Part shown: positions 35,374 to 44,244 of the stretch, piece after piece
Position numbering within the stretch: the first letter of the stretch is position 1
How the letters are laid out: every line of letters begins with the position of its first letter
Made by a program: the position numbers and the translations under genes
DNA from: JAQCEJ01 sp040881995
GTDB lineage: Bacteria > Planctomycetota > Planctomycetia > Planctomycetales > Planctomycetaceae
Direction of reading: 5' to 3'
Length of the DNA: 45,442 bases
Assembly (NCBI GenBank): GCA_040881995.1
Contig: JBBECD010000025.1
Span: forward strand, 1-45,442
The notes under the pieces: generated by a model
Database searches by the model: none
Seen by the model: the letters and a program-made list of their open reading frames with translations, nothing else
Told to the model about the DNA's origin: nothing

Positions 35374-36354
35374 GTGAAAAATCTTACGCCTGCAAAAGTC
35401 TCATTGATGATGTTCGGCGTCATCGGCTTTCTCGTCTTTGCGTTCGTCGCCAAGCGGATGTTCGCCGTCGACGAACCGATCCCCGAAATCACCACGCGCA
35501 ACGTGCCGATGCTCGTGTCGGAAGTGGCGGAAGGGACGACCATCACCGCCAGCCATCTCGGTATGGGCCCGGTCAACATCAAAGACCTGACCCCCGATAT
35601 CCTGCTCAGCAACCGCGTGATCATCGGCCGCGTCGCTAAATCGAAACTTCCGGCGGCGACGCCGCTACGTGCCGATGCGCTGTATCAGATCGATGAATTT
35701 CCCAACTTCAAAATGGATCCGAATAACGTCGCCGTGGCGGTCAGCCTTGCCGAATCGGTCGCGATGGTCGACGGACTTATCAAGCCCAATCAGTTCGTCA
35801 ACGTGCATCTGTCGACGGGGCAGGGCTCGCAGGACGAACGGATGCAGGGGGGGCTGACGCTGACATTATTCCGCGGCGTGCGCATTCTGGCCATCAATCG
35901 CAATTTCTCGCAGGGACCGATCGAAAGTTCCGGCAACAATGTGACACTCGAAATGACCCCCGACCAGGCCAACATCATGATTCTCGCGCAGAAACACGGC
36001 GGCATCACGCTGACGTACAATCCCACCGGAAAGGGTGACGGCGGGTTGGCGCTCGACGCCCGCGAACGCATCACGCTCGAACAAATTCTCGGTCTCAAAC
36101 CGATTGCGAAACCGGCTCCGCCGTATCTCGCCGAAATCTTCCGCGGCACGGGCCGAACGGAAGTCTATTTCGAAAGCGGAAAACGCAACGCCCGGCGGGT
36201 CGATCGCGGAGTTCGCGACATGAACGACTACGCCCCGCGCGATAACGATGCGGCAGGTTCCGGTTCATCGACGGGAACGGGAACTTCTACGCCGGGAACG
36301 CAAGGAACCGACAACCAGCAAACCGCGCCGACTCCAAATTCACCGTCGGCCTGA
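35374..36354 (+). CDS. cpaB: Flp pilus assembly protein CpaB (RcpC)
   Basis: A 326-residue protein with one N-terminal membrane helix (about 9-28), an SAF-like domain (about 40-105, with P-M-L-V-S-E-V-A-E-G-T-T-I) and the RcpC/CpaB domain (about 115-240, including V-A-V-S-L and a V-N-V-H-L-S strand). The C-terminus is a disordered Gly/Ser/Thr/Pro tail. CpaB is a periplasmic Tad component that normally works with the outer-membrane secretin CpaC. No secretin gene is present here. GTG start with CAGGAG upstream. The following gene begins 20 bases later. Confidence 0.9.
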   Translation: MKNLTPAKVSLMMFGVIGFLVFAFVAKRMFAVDEPIPEITTRNVPMLVSEVAEGTTITASHLGMGPVNIKDLTPDILLSNRVIIGRVAKSKLPAATPLRADALYQIDEFPNFKMDPNNVAVAVSLAESVAMVDGLIKPNQFVNVHLSTGQGSQDERMQGGLTLTLFRGVRILAINRNFSQGPIESSGNNVTLEMTPDQANIMILAQKHGGITLTYNPTGKGDGGLALDARERITLEQILGLKPIAKPAPPYLAEIFRGTGRTEVYFESGKRNARRVDRGVRDMNDYAPRDNDAAGSGSSTGTGTSTPGTQGTDNQQTAPTPNSPSA

Positions 36355-36373
36355 GCGCCGCAGCGGATAAAAC

Positions 36374-37606
36374 ATGCAACGACCGATCCCAATTCCTGCG
36401 ACAACAACAGCGTCTCGTCGAGGCGTGATCGTCCCTTTGGTGGCGATTGCCATCCTCGTCGTCGGCGGCGGAATTGCGCTGGTGCTCGACCGCCTCTGGC
36501 TCGCCTCGGCCAAGTCGGAAATCCTGACCGTCGCCGAAGGAGCCGCGCTGGCGGCGTGCCGCAGCCTGATCGACGAAGAGCTTTTGAAGTATCCGAATCT
36601 CCGCCAGAACGAGAACGACTGGCAACAACAACGAATCGAGATCGCGAGACAAACGGCAGGCGACGTCGCGGCACAAAATACCGTCGCGGGAAACAACGTT
36701 TCGCTCGACCTCTCGGAGACCGGCGACGTCCGCTTCGGAAAACTCGCCCGGCAGTCCGAGACCGATCAGGTTCTCTTTCTCGAAACGAACAATCGTCCGA
36801 CGTCGGTCGTGGTCAGCGCCTATCGAAGCCGTTCGCGAAACAATCCCGTCGCCTTGCTGTTTCAAGAACTGACCGACGAATTCGCCGGTGACGTTGCAGC
36901 CCGCGCCGAAGCCTCTTGGGGGAACCGCATCGTCGGACTGCGGCCGCATCAGAATCTTCCGGCTCCCGTGTTGCCGATCGCCGTGCTCGAAAGCGATCCG
37001 GCGGGAACGCAACTCGAAACATGGACGCGGCAGATCGAACAATTTCAAGGGAACGATCGATACCGCTTCGATCCGGTGACGGGCGCGGTGACCGACGGGT
37101 CCGACGGCTTGCCGGAAATCGTGCTTCAGTGGTCGAGCGAATCGAAGAGCATTTCCAATCATTGTTTCATCGAACTCGGCCCGGTCGGCGAACGGAATGC
37201 CTCGCTACGGCAACTGAAAACCGGCTGGCGGCCGGCTGACTTGCAATCGATGTCGGGCGAAATTCGCTTGTCGCCAAACACGGTCGACCTTTGGGGACGA
37301 GAACGACTCACGCAGGCCGAGTGCCGGGTACTGAAAGAGATGATCGGCGAATGCCGGATCGTGTGTTTGTGCAAGACGCCAGCTTCGTCGGTGCAATCGC
37401 AGCGTCGGCTTCGTTTGACGCTGACTCGCTTCGTCGGCGCCCGCATCATGGCCGTCGACGTCGTGCCGCAACAGAAAGTTCAAATCGTGCTGCAGCCGGC
37501 CGTCGTGATCACACGAACCGCACTGCCGGCGACGCTGCCGGGTGACGAAGCCACGAGCACCGTTCCGGCGAATCCTTACGTTTACAAGATACAAGTGACG
37601 CAGTAG
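36374..37606 (+). CDS. TadG-like Tad pilus-associated protein
   Basis: A 410-residue protein with a short basic N-terminus and R-R-G-V-I-V-P-L-V-A-I-A-I-L-V-V-G-G-G-I-A-L-V, the pseudopilin-like membrane helix of TadG/TadF proteins (about 15-38). An A-E-G-A-A-L-A-A-C-R segment follows immediately, another typical Tad feature. The remaining 350 residues are extracytoplasmic and without a domain I know. No VWA MIDAS is apparent, unlike many TadG proteins. It lies 20 bases after cpaB. Probably a minor pilin or assembly factor; the TadG label is structural. Confidence 0.75.
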   Translation: MQRPIPIPATTTASRRGVIVPLVAIAILVVGGGIALVLDRLWLASAKSEILTVAEGAALAACRSLIDEELLKYPNLRQNENDWQQQRIEIARQTAGDVAAQNTVAGNNVSLDLSETGDVRFGKLARQSETDQVLFLETNNRPTSVVVSAYRSRSRNNPVALLFQELTDEFAGDVAARAEASWGNRIVGLRPHQNLPAPVLPIAVLESDPAGTQLETWTRQIEQFQGNDRYRFDPVTGAVTDGSDGLPEIVLQWSSESKSISNHCFIELGPVGERNASLRQLKTGWRPADLQSMSGEIRLSPNTVDLWGRERLTQAECRVLKEMIGECRIVCLCKTPASSVQSQRRLRLTLTRFVGARIMAVDVVPQQKVQIVLQPAVVITRTALPATLPGDEATSTVPANPYVYKIQVTQ

Positions 37607-37656
37607 CAGAGAAGAGTCGAGGGTCAAGAGACAAGAGCCAGAGGTCAAAATACCAG

Positions 37657-37675
37657 CCCGAAGCGCAAGCGAGGG
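37657..37675. repeat. CCCGAAGCGCAAGCGAGGG dispersed element
   Basis: A GC-rich 19-base element in the gap between the TadG-like gene and cpaF. A diverged copy lies at 33708-33726. Its arms are complementary (CCC/GGG with internal partial pairing). Confidence 0.6.
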
Positions 37676-37695
37676 TTCTTCGAATCTAAGAGACT

Positions 37696-37770
37696 CTAAC
37701 ATAACCGGTTGTGCTTCTCGAAAACGCCCGAACGTTTGCAATAAATCGTGAGGCACAGAGGTTATGTTAG
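37696..37770. promoter_or_regulatory. Inverted repeat upstream of cpaF
   Basis: Perfect 11-base arms CTAACATAACC (37696-37706) and GGTTATGTTAG (37760-37770) lie 53 bases apart, with pairing extending a further 5 or more bases inward (TGTGC/GCACA). The right arm ends about 31 bases before the ATG of cpaF. It could be an operator, an attenuator or a mobile palindrome. Confidence 0.5.
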
Positions 37771-37801
37771 GATTTCTAAATGATAAAACGGTGACGCACA
37801 T

Positions 37802-39136
37802 ATGATCGACATCATCACACCGCCAGACCACAGCGGCGAAACGACACAGGCCTTCCAGCAATTGAAGACTCGCCTGCATCGGCAGATGGTCGACGCCATC
37901 GACATGTCGAAAGCCGGACAGTTGAGCGATCACGAGTTTCGCACACAACTCCGGTCGCTGGCAACCTACCTCTGCGCACAGCCCGAAGTTTCGCTCGAAG
38001 GGAGCGACCGCGAGCTGATGGTCGGCGAACTGTTGGATGAAATCTACGGGTTCGGCCCGCTCGAACCGCTGATGATGCAGGACGACGTCAGCGACGTGCT
38101 CGTCAACGGTCCCGACCGCGTGTTCATCGAACGCAACGGTATTCTCGAAAAAACAAACGTCCGCTTCGCCGACGATCGGCATCTGTTGCAGTTGATTCAT
38201 CGGCTCGTCGGCCGGGCCGGCCGGCGGATCGACGAAGTCTCGCCAATGGTCGACGCCAAATTGCCCGACGGTTCGCGTTTGAACGCGGTGATTCCGCCGC
38301 TGGCGTTGCGCGGGCCGACGCTTTCGATTCGCCGTTTCAAATCGAAGTCGCTGTTGTTCGAAGATATGGTCCGGTTGGGTTCGCTCGCGCCGGAGATGGC
38401 CGAATTCCTCAAACTGACGGTGCAGGGGCGTCTCAACATTCTCATCTCGGGGGGTACCGGCGCCGGCAAAACGACGCTGCTGAACAATCTCAGCCGGTTT
38501 ATTCCGACGTCCGAGCGAGTGATCACCATCGAACAGACCGCCGAATTGCAGTTGCAGCAGCCCGACGTCGTTTCGCTCGAAATGCGTCCCGCCAACGTCG
38601 AAGGCCGCGGCGAAATCTCGCAACGCGAACTTCTCAAGAACAGCTTGCGGATGCGGCCCGACCGCATTATCGTCGGCGAAGCCCGCGGCGGGGAAGTGCT
38701 CGAAATGTTGCAGGCCATGAACACCGGTCACGACGGTTCGATGAGCACCATTCACGCCAACGACACCCGCGACGCGCTCGACCGCCTCGAATTGATGATC
38801 GCCCTCTCGGGGGCCGACCTGCCGACGCTGGTCGGACGCAAATACATCGCGTCGGCGATTCAGATTCTGATTCACATCGCCCGTCTGCACACCGGCGAAC
38901 GAAAAGTGATGCGTATTTCCGAAATGTCGGGATTCGGTCAGGGGGAATACATCGTCGAAGACATTTTTGTGTATCGCCTGATGGGCAGCGACGCCTCCGG
39001 CAAGTTGCAAGGCGCGTATTATGCGACCGGTTATCAGCCGTTGCACATGCAGCGACTCGCCGCGATGGGTTTCCAGGTGCCGATGAACCTGTTCACGCCG
39101 CGCGAGTTGGTGGGGGATAGGGAGATAGGGAGATAG
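37802..39136 (+). CDS. cpaF: Tad pilus assembly ATPase CpaF (TadA)
   Basis: A 444-residue secretion ATPase of the type II/IV superfamily that would power Tad pilus assembly. Walker A is G-G-T-G-A-G-K-T-T (about residue 217-225). The Walker B region reads R-P-D-R-I-I-V-G-E-A-R-G-G-E-V, followed by the His-box segment G-H-D-G-S-M-S-T-I-H-A-N-D. The N-terminal domain has G-P-L-E-P-L-M-M-Q-D-D-V-S-D-V-L-V-N-G, diagnostic of CpaF. The last residues (L-V-G-D-R-E-I-G-R) are encoded by the GATAGGGA repeat at the 3' end, so the C-terminus has been remodelled by the repeat. cpaE normally precedes this gene but is absent. Confidence 0.96.
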   Translation: MIDIITPPDHSGETTQAFQQLKTRLHRQMVDAIDMSKAGQLSDHEFRTQLRSLATYLCAQPEVSLEGSDRELMVGELLDEIYGFGPLEPLMMQDDVSDVLVNGPDRVFIERNGILEKTNVRFADDRHLLQLIHRLVGRAGRRIDEVSPMVDAKLPDGSRLNAVIPPLALRGPTLSIRRFKSKSLLFEDMVRLGSLAPEMAEFLKLTVQGRLNILISGGTGAGKTTLLNNLSRFIPTSERVITIEQTAELQLQQPDVVSLEMRPANVEGRGEISQRELLKNSLRMRPDRIIVGEARGGEVLEMLQAMNTGHDGSMSTIHANDTRDALDRLELMIALSGADLPTLVGRKYIASAIQILIHIARLHTGERKVMRISEMSGFGQGEYIVEDIFVYRLMGSDASGKLQGAYYATGYQPLHMQRLAAMGFQVPMNLFTPRELVGDREIGR

Positions 39137-39186
39137 GGAGACAGAACATGCGCCGCGCGGCTCGTTTCCCTCGTTCCCATGTTCTG
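39112..39186. repeat. GATAGGGA tandem repeat plus palindrome
   Basis: Three or more GATAGGGA-type units (about 39116-39140) overlap the end of cpaF. Perfect 9-base arms CAGAACATG (39142-39150) and CATGTTCTG (39178-39186) follow. Further GATGAAGGATGA-like sequence occurs near 39239. Same simple-repeat style as the hairpin before cpaB. Confidence 0.7.
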
Positions 39187-39379
39187 CTTGGACACGCAAG
39201 TCTTCGCGGCTCCGCTGCGCCAATGGCGAATTTCGAAAGATGAAGGATGAGGCAGAAGAACATGATGAATGATGACTGCGGAAGAACCGGTAACTTTGCT
39301 GCAATATTTTTGCCTCCTTGCCTCCTCCGCTCGCCTCTTGACTTCTCTGGCCCTGGACTCTGGGCCCTGGACTAAATCA

Positions 39380-40246
39380 ATGCAAAACACTGCCGTCACC
39401 ACGCTGCCGATTCCGCCGCGTCCGGAGTTTGCGGGGATTCTGCGCGATCAGCTCGAATACGCTCGGGCCGACATTTCATCGACCGAAGAAAAGATCAATC
39501 GCTGGTACGACGATCTGATTCTGCAATCGGGAGTCGCGCTGCACCCCGCGGTCGTGCTGATGCTCTGTCTCTTGAGCGCGGTCACGTTCGGCGGGCTGAT
39601 GTTCGTCGTTCAAGAGAATCTGCTGTCGGCGGCGATGGCGACGGCTCTCGGGGGCATTCTGCCGCTGGGCGCGTTAATGATGATTCGCATGAGCCGGCAA
39701 AACACGATCTTGAAACAGACGCCCGCCATGATCGAAGAACTGGCCCGTGCGGCGAAAACGGGACGCAGTCTCGAACATTGTCTGCTGATGGTGGCCCAGG
39801 ATACTCCCGCCCCATTGGGAAGCGAACTGCAATTGTGCGCCCGCCGTCTGCAGATGGGCGTCGGCATTCGCGAGGCGCTGCAGCAGCTTCCCGACCGCAC
39901 CGGGCTGGTCAGTTTGAACATTCTTTCGACCGCCCTCTCGATCCATCAGCAGACCGGCGGCGATCTCGTGCACGTGCTCGAACGATTGTCGCGCACCATC
40001 CGCGACCGTTTGATGTTTCTCGGCCGATTGCGAGCCGCCACCATTGCCAGCCGGGCGACGGCGATCTTGATGGTGGTCGTCCCCCCGGCGATTCTCGTGT
40101 TTTTCATGATTCGCGACCCCGATTATTTTTCCAACCTGATGGCGGCGGAATGGGGCAAGAACCTCACGATCACCGCGGTGATTCTCGAAATCATCGGCTC
40201 GCTATGGATCATGCGCATCTTGAAAAACACGCAACGCGCCTTATAG
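39380..40246 (+). CDS. tadB: Tad secretion membrane protein TadB-like (T2SSF)
   Basis: 288 residues from the ATG at 39380. An in-frame start at 39269 would add 37 residues encoded by simple-repeat-like spacer sequence, so I reject it. Helices lie at about 57-77, 81-102, 230-245 and 265-282. Between them is a cytoplasmic T2SSF domain with A-A-K-T-G-R-S-L-E and the later G-G-D-L-V-H-V-L-E-R-L motif, a four-helix bundle that binds the ATPase. It should form the inner-membrane platform with the next gene's product. No clear ribosome binding site precedes the ATG. Confidence 0.88.
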   Translation: MQNTAVTTLPIPPRPEFAGILRDQLEYARADISSTEEKINRWYDDLILQSGVALHPAVVLMLCLLSAVTFGGLMFVVQENLLSAAMATALGGILPLGALMMIRMSRQNTILKQTPAMIEELARAAKTGRSLEHCLLMVAQDTPAPLGSELQLCARRLQMGVGIREALQQLPDRTGLVSLNILSTALSIHQQTGGDLVHVLERLSRTIRDRLMFLGRLRAATIASRATAILMVVVPPAILVFFMIRDPDYFSNLMAAEWGKNLTITAVILEIIGSLWIMRILKNTQRAL

Positions 40247-40277
40247 AAAATTGTGAACGGGACAAGAAGCGGAGACT

Positions 40278-41450
40278 GTGGTGTCTAACGAATTGATCAT
40301 CATCGGTTGTTGTCTGGCGGGAATGATTGCAGCCGCGTGGTGGTGGCGGTATCGTTCGGGAAAACGATCGTCGGCCTCGGTCGCTCCGCATCCGTCACCG
40401 ATTGCAGCGTCGATTCCCGCCGCGGGGAAACAAAATCCGGCCGTCGTTCACGCCGCGCCGGCGACGTTCGCGGTTGCAAATTCCTCAGCCGCGGCGAACA
40501 GCACGTGGTCGAACCGCGACATCTTCAAGGCCGAGTGGACGCTTTCAACCGATGCCCACAAACTCCCGCTGGTGGAAGCGGGGGATATCCCGTCGACGTC
40601 GACGAGCGATTTTGTTTTTGGAACGCTCACGCCGACCTTCGCGGCGCTGCTCCCCGACATGGCGGAACGCCATCAACAGACGCGGCAGGAACTCTGGCAG
40701 GCGGGCAATTATCGGCCGCATGCGCATCTGAATCTGGCGGCGGTCCGCTATGTGTGCATCATCGCGCCGCTGTTGTTGTTCGGCACGCTGCTGGTCATGC
40801 TGCCGGAACAATTTGAAGTGCCGCTGCTCGTGCTGCTGGTGACGATCCCGATTCTCGGCTGGGCGTTGCCTCGACTGTACGTGAAGGGACGTGCCACCGA
40901 TCGCAAGGCGCAGATAGAGCGGGCGATCCCCGACCTCCTGGACATGCTCAACATGTGCGTCAGCCAGGGACTGACCGTGCACGATGCCTTGGCGCACGTC
41001 AGCCACGATATGCGGAAGATCTATCCCGCGCTGGCGCACGAGCTGGAAATCATCACCGATCAATCGAAAATCGGCACGTTCGATCAGGCTTTGCAGAATT
41101 TCAGCCAGCGCATCGACGTTCCCGAAGTGCACTCGTTTACGTCGCTGCTGACGCAAACCGAACGGATGGGGACGAGCATCACGGAAGCGCTGGAAGAATA
41201 CAGCGATAACATGCGCGAAAGTCTGAAGCAGCGCGCCGACGAAAAGGCGAACCAGGCGACGTTCAAAATTTTGTTCCCGACGGTATTCTGCCTGATGCCC
41301 GCCGTCTATATGTTTCTGCTCGGCCCGGCGACGATCGAACTCTCCGACTTCTTCAATAAGGGAGGCTCGAACATTCTCGACCGGAACCAGCAGGCGGTCG
41401 ACGAGTTTAATACGCGCCAGCCGGTGCGATCGCCCGACGCCGGTCCGTAA
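40278..41450 (+). CDS. tadC: Tad secretion membrane protein TadC-like (T2SSF)
   Basis: A 390-residue protein. Helix 4-23 and an Ala/Pro/Ser-rich linker precede a helix pair at about 155-195 (with I-A-P-L-L-L-F-G-T-L) and the T2SSF domain: A-I-P-D-L-L-D-M-L-N-M-C-V-S-Q-G, then Q-T-E-R-M-G-T-S-I. A C-terminal helix and short tail close it. Either of two adjacent GTG codons (40278 or 40281) may start it, with GGAG at 40271-40274; the second is better spaced. The N-terminal helix and linker make it longer than ordinary TadC. Last gene of the Tad locus; its stop is 3 bases from the convergent oxidoreductase stop. Confidence 0.88.
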   Translation: MVSNELIIIGCCLAGMIAAAWWWRYRSGKRSSASVAPHPSPIAASIPAAGKQNPAVVHAAPATFAVANSSAAANSTWSNRDIFKAEWTLSTDAHKLPLVEAGDIPSTSTSDFVFGTLTPTFAALLPDMAERHQQTRQELWQAGNYRPHAHLNLAAVRYVCIIAPLLLFGTLLVMLPEQFEVPLLVLLVTIPILGWALPRLYVKGRATDRKAQIERAIPDLLDMLNMCVSQGLTVHDALAHVSHDMRKIYPALAHELEIITDQSKIGTFDQALQNFSQRIDVPEVHSFTSLLTQTERMGTSITEALEEYSDNMRESLKQRADEKANQATFKILFPTVFCLMPAVYMFLLGPATIELSDFFNKGGSNILDRNQQAVDEFNTRQPVRSPDAGP

Positions 41451-41452
41451 CA

Positions 41453-42760
41453 TCACACGACCGGCAACGTCCAGGGCGTGCGCGACGATTGCGACAGCAG
41501 TTGCCTGACGCCGGCATCCGCCGTCATCATTGGTTGCAACGGATCAATCTGCAGTTCGCGGCCGAGGCGATACGAAATGTTGCCCAGTTGGCTTAGCGTC
41601 GAGGCCCGATGGGCCGTCGCGGCGTCGCAGTTCGGAGTCTGCCGCGTCTTCACCGCATCGATGAAGTTTCGCAGATGGTCGGCGACGGCGTCGCCGGCAC
41701 TGGCGCCGACCGTCCCCGGCTGGTCGTAGACTTTCCAGCCGCCGCGATCGACGACGAGCGTCCCGCGTTCGCCATAGAAGGCGACGCCGGTGCTGCGGCC
41801 TTCGATGCCGTGGGCGCTCCACAAGCGGTGTTCCCATTGAATCGATTTGCCCGGGAACGAATACTGCACCGAGAGCGTATCGGGAGTCTGCTGGTCGTCG
41901 GCGAAATAGAATTTGCCGCCGCTCGCGGAGACGCGCGTCGGCAATTCGACGTCGAGTCCCCAACGGGCCACGTCGAGCAGATGCGAACCCCATTGCGCCA
42001 GTTCACCGCCGCCGAAATCCCAGAACCAGCGCCAGTTGAAATGGAAGCGGTTGGGATAAAACGGCTGCGTCCCGGCGGGACCGAGCCACATGTCGTAGTC
42101 GACACCGGCCGGCGCTGCTGCTTCGGCTCGTTTTTCAATGGATTTGCGTCGGTGCACAACCCACGCCTTGGCCCAGCGAACGGCGCCCAACTGACCGCTT
42201 TTCACGAAGTCGATCGCCGATTGAAAATGCGGGCTGCTGCGCTCTTGATGCCCGGCCTGCACGATGCGGCCGGTCTCGTGCGCGGCCGCGACGATGGCTT
42301 CGCCTTCTTCGTACGTGTGCGCGAGCGGCGTTTCGAGATAGACGTCTTTTCCGGCGCGACACGCCGCGACCGCCATGTAACCGTGCCAATGGTCGGGGAC
42401 GGCGATGACCACGGCGTGAAGCGAAGGGTCATCGAGCAGCCGGCGGAAATCCTTTTCACACCGCGGAGCATAACCTTGAATTTGTTCGAGCGACCGGCAG
42501 ACAGCCGGGAACTGGCTTTCATCGATATCGCAGACGACGGGAACATCGACGTCGCTCAGCGACGCCAATTGAGCGGCAAGCTGCGCCCCGTGATGACGCA
42601 CGCCAATGACGCCCACCCCGACGCGATCGCTCGGCGAAGCATGCGACGCCGCTCCGGCCCAGCCGACAATCCCCGCAGCCACCCCCGCCGCATTCTGAGC
42701 GCTCCGCCCCAGAAACTGGCGCCGGTTGAGATCGCGTTTGATGAAATCGTCTACGTTCAT
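41453..42760 (-). CDS. Tat-exported Gfo/Idh/MocA-family protein with ETP motif
   Basis: A 435-residue protein with a twin-arginine signal (L-N-R13-R14-Q-F-L-G, hydrophobic to about 40). The N-terminal Rossmann fold starts V-G-V-I-G-V with a Gly-rich loop. The C-terminal part has H-W-H-G-Y-M-A-V-A-A and the long beta sheet domain typical of the family, including W-F-W-D-F-G-G-G-E-L-A-Q-W-G-S-H. The family's catalytic E-K-P motif reads E143-T144-P145, so the conserved Lys is Thr. Members usually oxidise or epimerise sugars with NAD(P). The Lys loss leaves the activity doubtful or altered; another residue may substitute. Such Tat-exported members are abundant in planctomycetes. Confidence 0.92.
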   Translation of the reverse strand: MNVDDFIKRDLNRRQFLGRSAQNAAGVAAGIVGWAGAASHASPSDRVGVGVIGVRHHGAQLAAQLASLSDVDVPVVCDIDESQFPAVCRSLEQIQGYAPRCEKDFRRLLDDPSLHAVVIAVPDHWHGYMAVAACRAGKDVYLETPLAHTYEEGEAIVAAAHETGRIVQAGHQERSSPHFQSAIDFVKSGQLGAVRWAKAWVVHRRKSIEKRAEAAAPAGVDYDMWLGPAGTQPFYPNRFHFNWRWFWDFGGGELAQWGSHLLDVARWGLDVELPTRVSASGGKFYFADDQQTPDTLSVQYSFPGKSIQWEHRLWSAHGIEGRSTGVAFYGERGTLVVDRGGWKVYDQPGTVGASAGDAVADHLRNFIDAVKTRQTPNCDAATAHRASTLSQLGNISYRLGRELQIDPLQPMMTADAGVRQLLSQSSRTPWTLPVV

Positions 42761-43029
42761 AGAAGGGACACGGTCAATATGGCTGGTGGAGTTCGGTGGA
42801 TAAAATGGTGGGTGCGGACTTACGTTTCCTCTCTATAGGATATCGCGCAGCAACGTCGCAGGAAAGTGATCAATGGCATCTCATGCAAAAAGGACGACAA
42901 GACGCCGCCATCAATACCCGTCACGGCGAAGGCCAAATCTCCGCGACGGCAATACCCAAGACCGTGGCGATGCTCTCCACCGTCTTTGAGTTCGGCCGCG
43001 CCACTGGCGCACGGAAAATTGTCGAGCGA
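42761..43029. other. Intergenic spacer without recognised gene
   Basis: 269 bases between two minus-strand genes. Plus-strand frames that cross it (42796-43230, 42866-43246) overlap the next gene antisense and have no family features. No hairpin of note. Confidence 0.6.
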
Positions 43030-44244
43030 CTACTTTTTGTCAATGCTGTTTTGCGCTTCGTACCACTTCAACCATGTCGCGGGATTATCTCCCAGATCCT
43101 CTCCGACGATTTCGGTGAGAAATGCTTTCGCTTCGTTGCCCGCCGTTTCGTTGTTGAGAAGTTGTACCAGCACGGGGACAGTTTCCGGATATTTATGCGT
43201 GCGCAGCGATCTGGTCACATCAGATGGTGAAAGTGCATTGCCTTGATAGGGTCTCGCCGAAAACTCCTGCCAGATCGCAGCAATCACCGGCAGGTTTTGC
43301 TTGTCAGGCATATCGCGAAACGCAACAAGTGCCGCGTCGCATGTCTGTTTGAAACGGTGGTCGACCGCCCAGAGGGCCAGCTCCCTGATAAACGGCAGAT
43401 CGTTTCTGTCGTGGAAACTCGCAAGGCCCGCGAGACCATAATACAGTTCGCCCCATATTTTCCGGACTTGCTTTGGTAAGGTGTCCCAGTTTTCTATGGT
43501 GCCTTTCGTATCTGTACCTTGATTTTCCACATAGTTCTGAACGTCTCGCTGTTGATCTTTCAAATGTTCGATCAACACGGAATGAAGCCGTCCGCCTCCA
43601 TAATCGCCCAGATCGGGCAAGAGCGTCATGCGTTCGTGGGACTTCATATCAGCGAACATCTCAGCAATATAGTCGCCGGCAATGGTTCCCGTTTGTTGCA
43701 GCTCTGTTTGTGTGTGCTGTATGAAACTCACGTTTTCTCGCCACAAATAAGGCCAAAGAGCTTCGACGCGTTTTCTTTCGTCGCCGATGTCGCGGGCTTG
43801 CTCCCAGCCCCTGCGCAGCTTGAGGGCGTCTTCGGCCATGCGCTGCAAATTCTTCACCTTGGCGGCATCATGAACCCAGAAAAAGCAGTAGCCATAATAT
43901 GTGATCTCGAACGATTCCGGCGCCTTCTCGCGAGGCTTAAGGAATAAAAGGACTCGCGTCTCCGGCGTAAAGGCTTCGACTTGCTCCGGCCCGTACATCT
44001 GGATTGTGTACAACCGAAAACCGGGGAGGTTTATCGTGTCGCCCACCTTTTTCTCGCCGAGGAAAACGTCTTCGATGCGAAAAGTATCCCCATCCGATTT
44101 CCTCACGATGACGATCAACGATGAATCCAACACCCCGTCGCGAGGACTCCTGGGAGGGACAATTCGAGCATCGGAAACGACGGCCGTCAGCAACGTGATG
44201 AATGCTGCGTACATCGCCGAACGGATGATGTCGAGATGCGTCAT
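43030..44244 (-). CDS. Exported protein of unknown function, possibly helical-repeat
   Basis: 404 residues with an N-terminal signal (about 10-27, cleaved near S-D-A-R). A beta region (about 40-110) includes V-L-L-F-L-K-P and a Y-Y-G-Y-C-F-F-W stretch. The remainder (about 130-400) is helical with W/L-rich helix-turn-helix segments suggestive of weak HEAT-like repeats, for example P-F-I-R-E-L-A-L-W-A-V-D and V-P-V-L-V-Q-L-L-N-N. CAGGAG lies 8 bases before the ATG. I do not recognise the family. The smaller exported protein to the right is on the same strand and looks similar in style. Confidence 0.75.
   Translation of the reverse strand: MTHLDIIRSAMYAAFITLLTAVVSDARIVPPRSPRDGVLDSSLIVIVRKSDGDTFRIEDVFLGEKKVGDTINLPGFRLYTIQMYGPEQVEAFTPETRVLLFLKPREKAPESFEITYYGYCFFWVHDAAKVKNLQRMAEDALKLRRGWEQARDIGDERKRVEALWPYLWRENVSFIQHTQTELQQTGTIAGDYIAEMFADMKSHERMTLLPDLGDYGGGRLHSVLIEHLKDQQRDVQNYVENQGTDTKGTIENWDTLPKQVRKIWGELYYGLAGLASFHDRNDLPFIRELALWAVDHRFKQTCDAALVAFRDMPDKQNLPVIAAIWQEFSARPYQGNALSPSDVTRSLRTHKYPETVPVLVQLLNNETAGNEAKAFLTEIVGEDLGDNPATWLKWYEAQNSIDKK

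Noticed and set aside
39112..39140. GATAGGGA repeats as a CRISPR array
   Set aside because: Units are 8 bases with no spacers of constant length and no cas-like genes nearby.
42796..43230. Plus-strand frame in the gap before the 404-residue gene
   Set aside because: Mostly antisense to that gene and without features; the gap looks non-coding.
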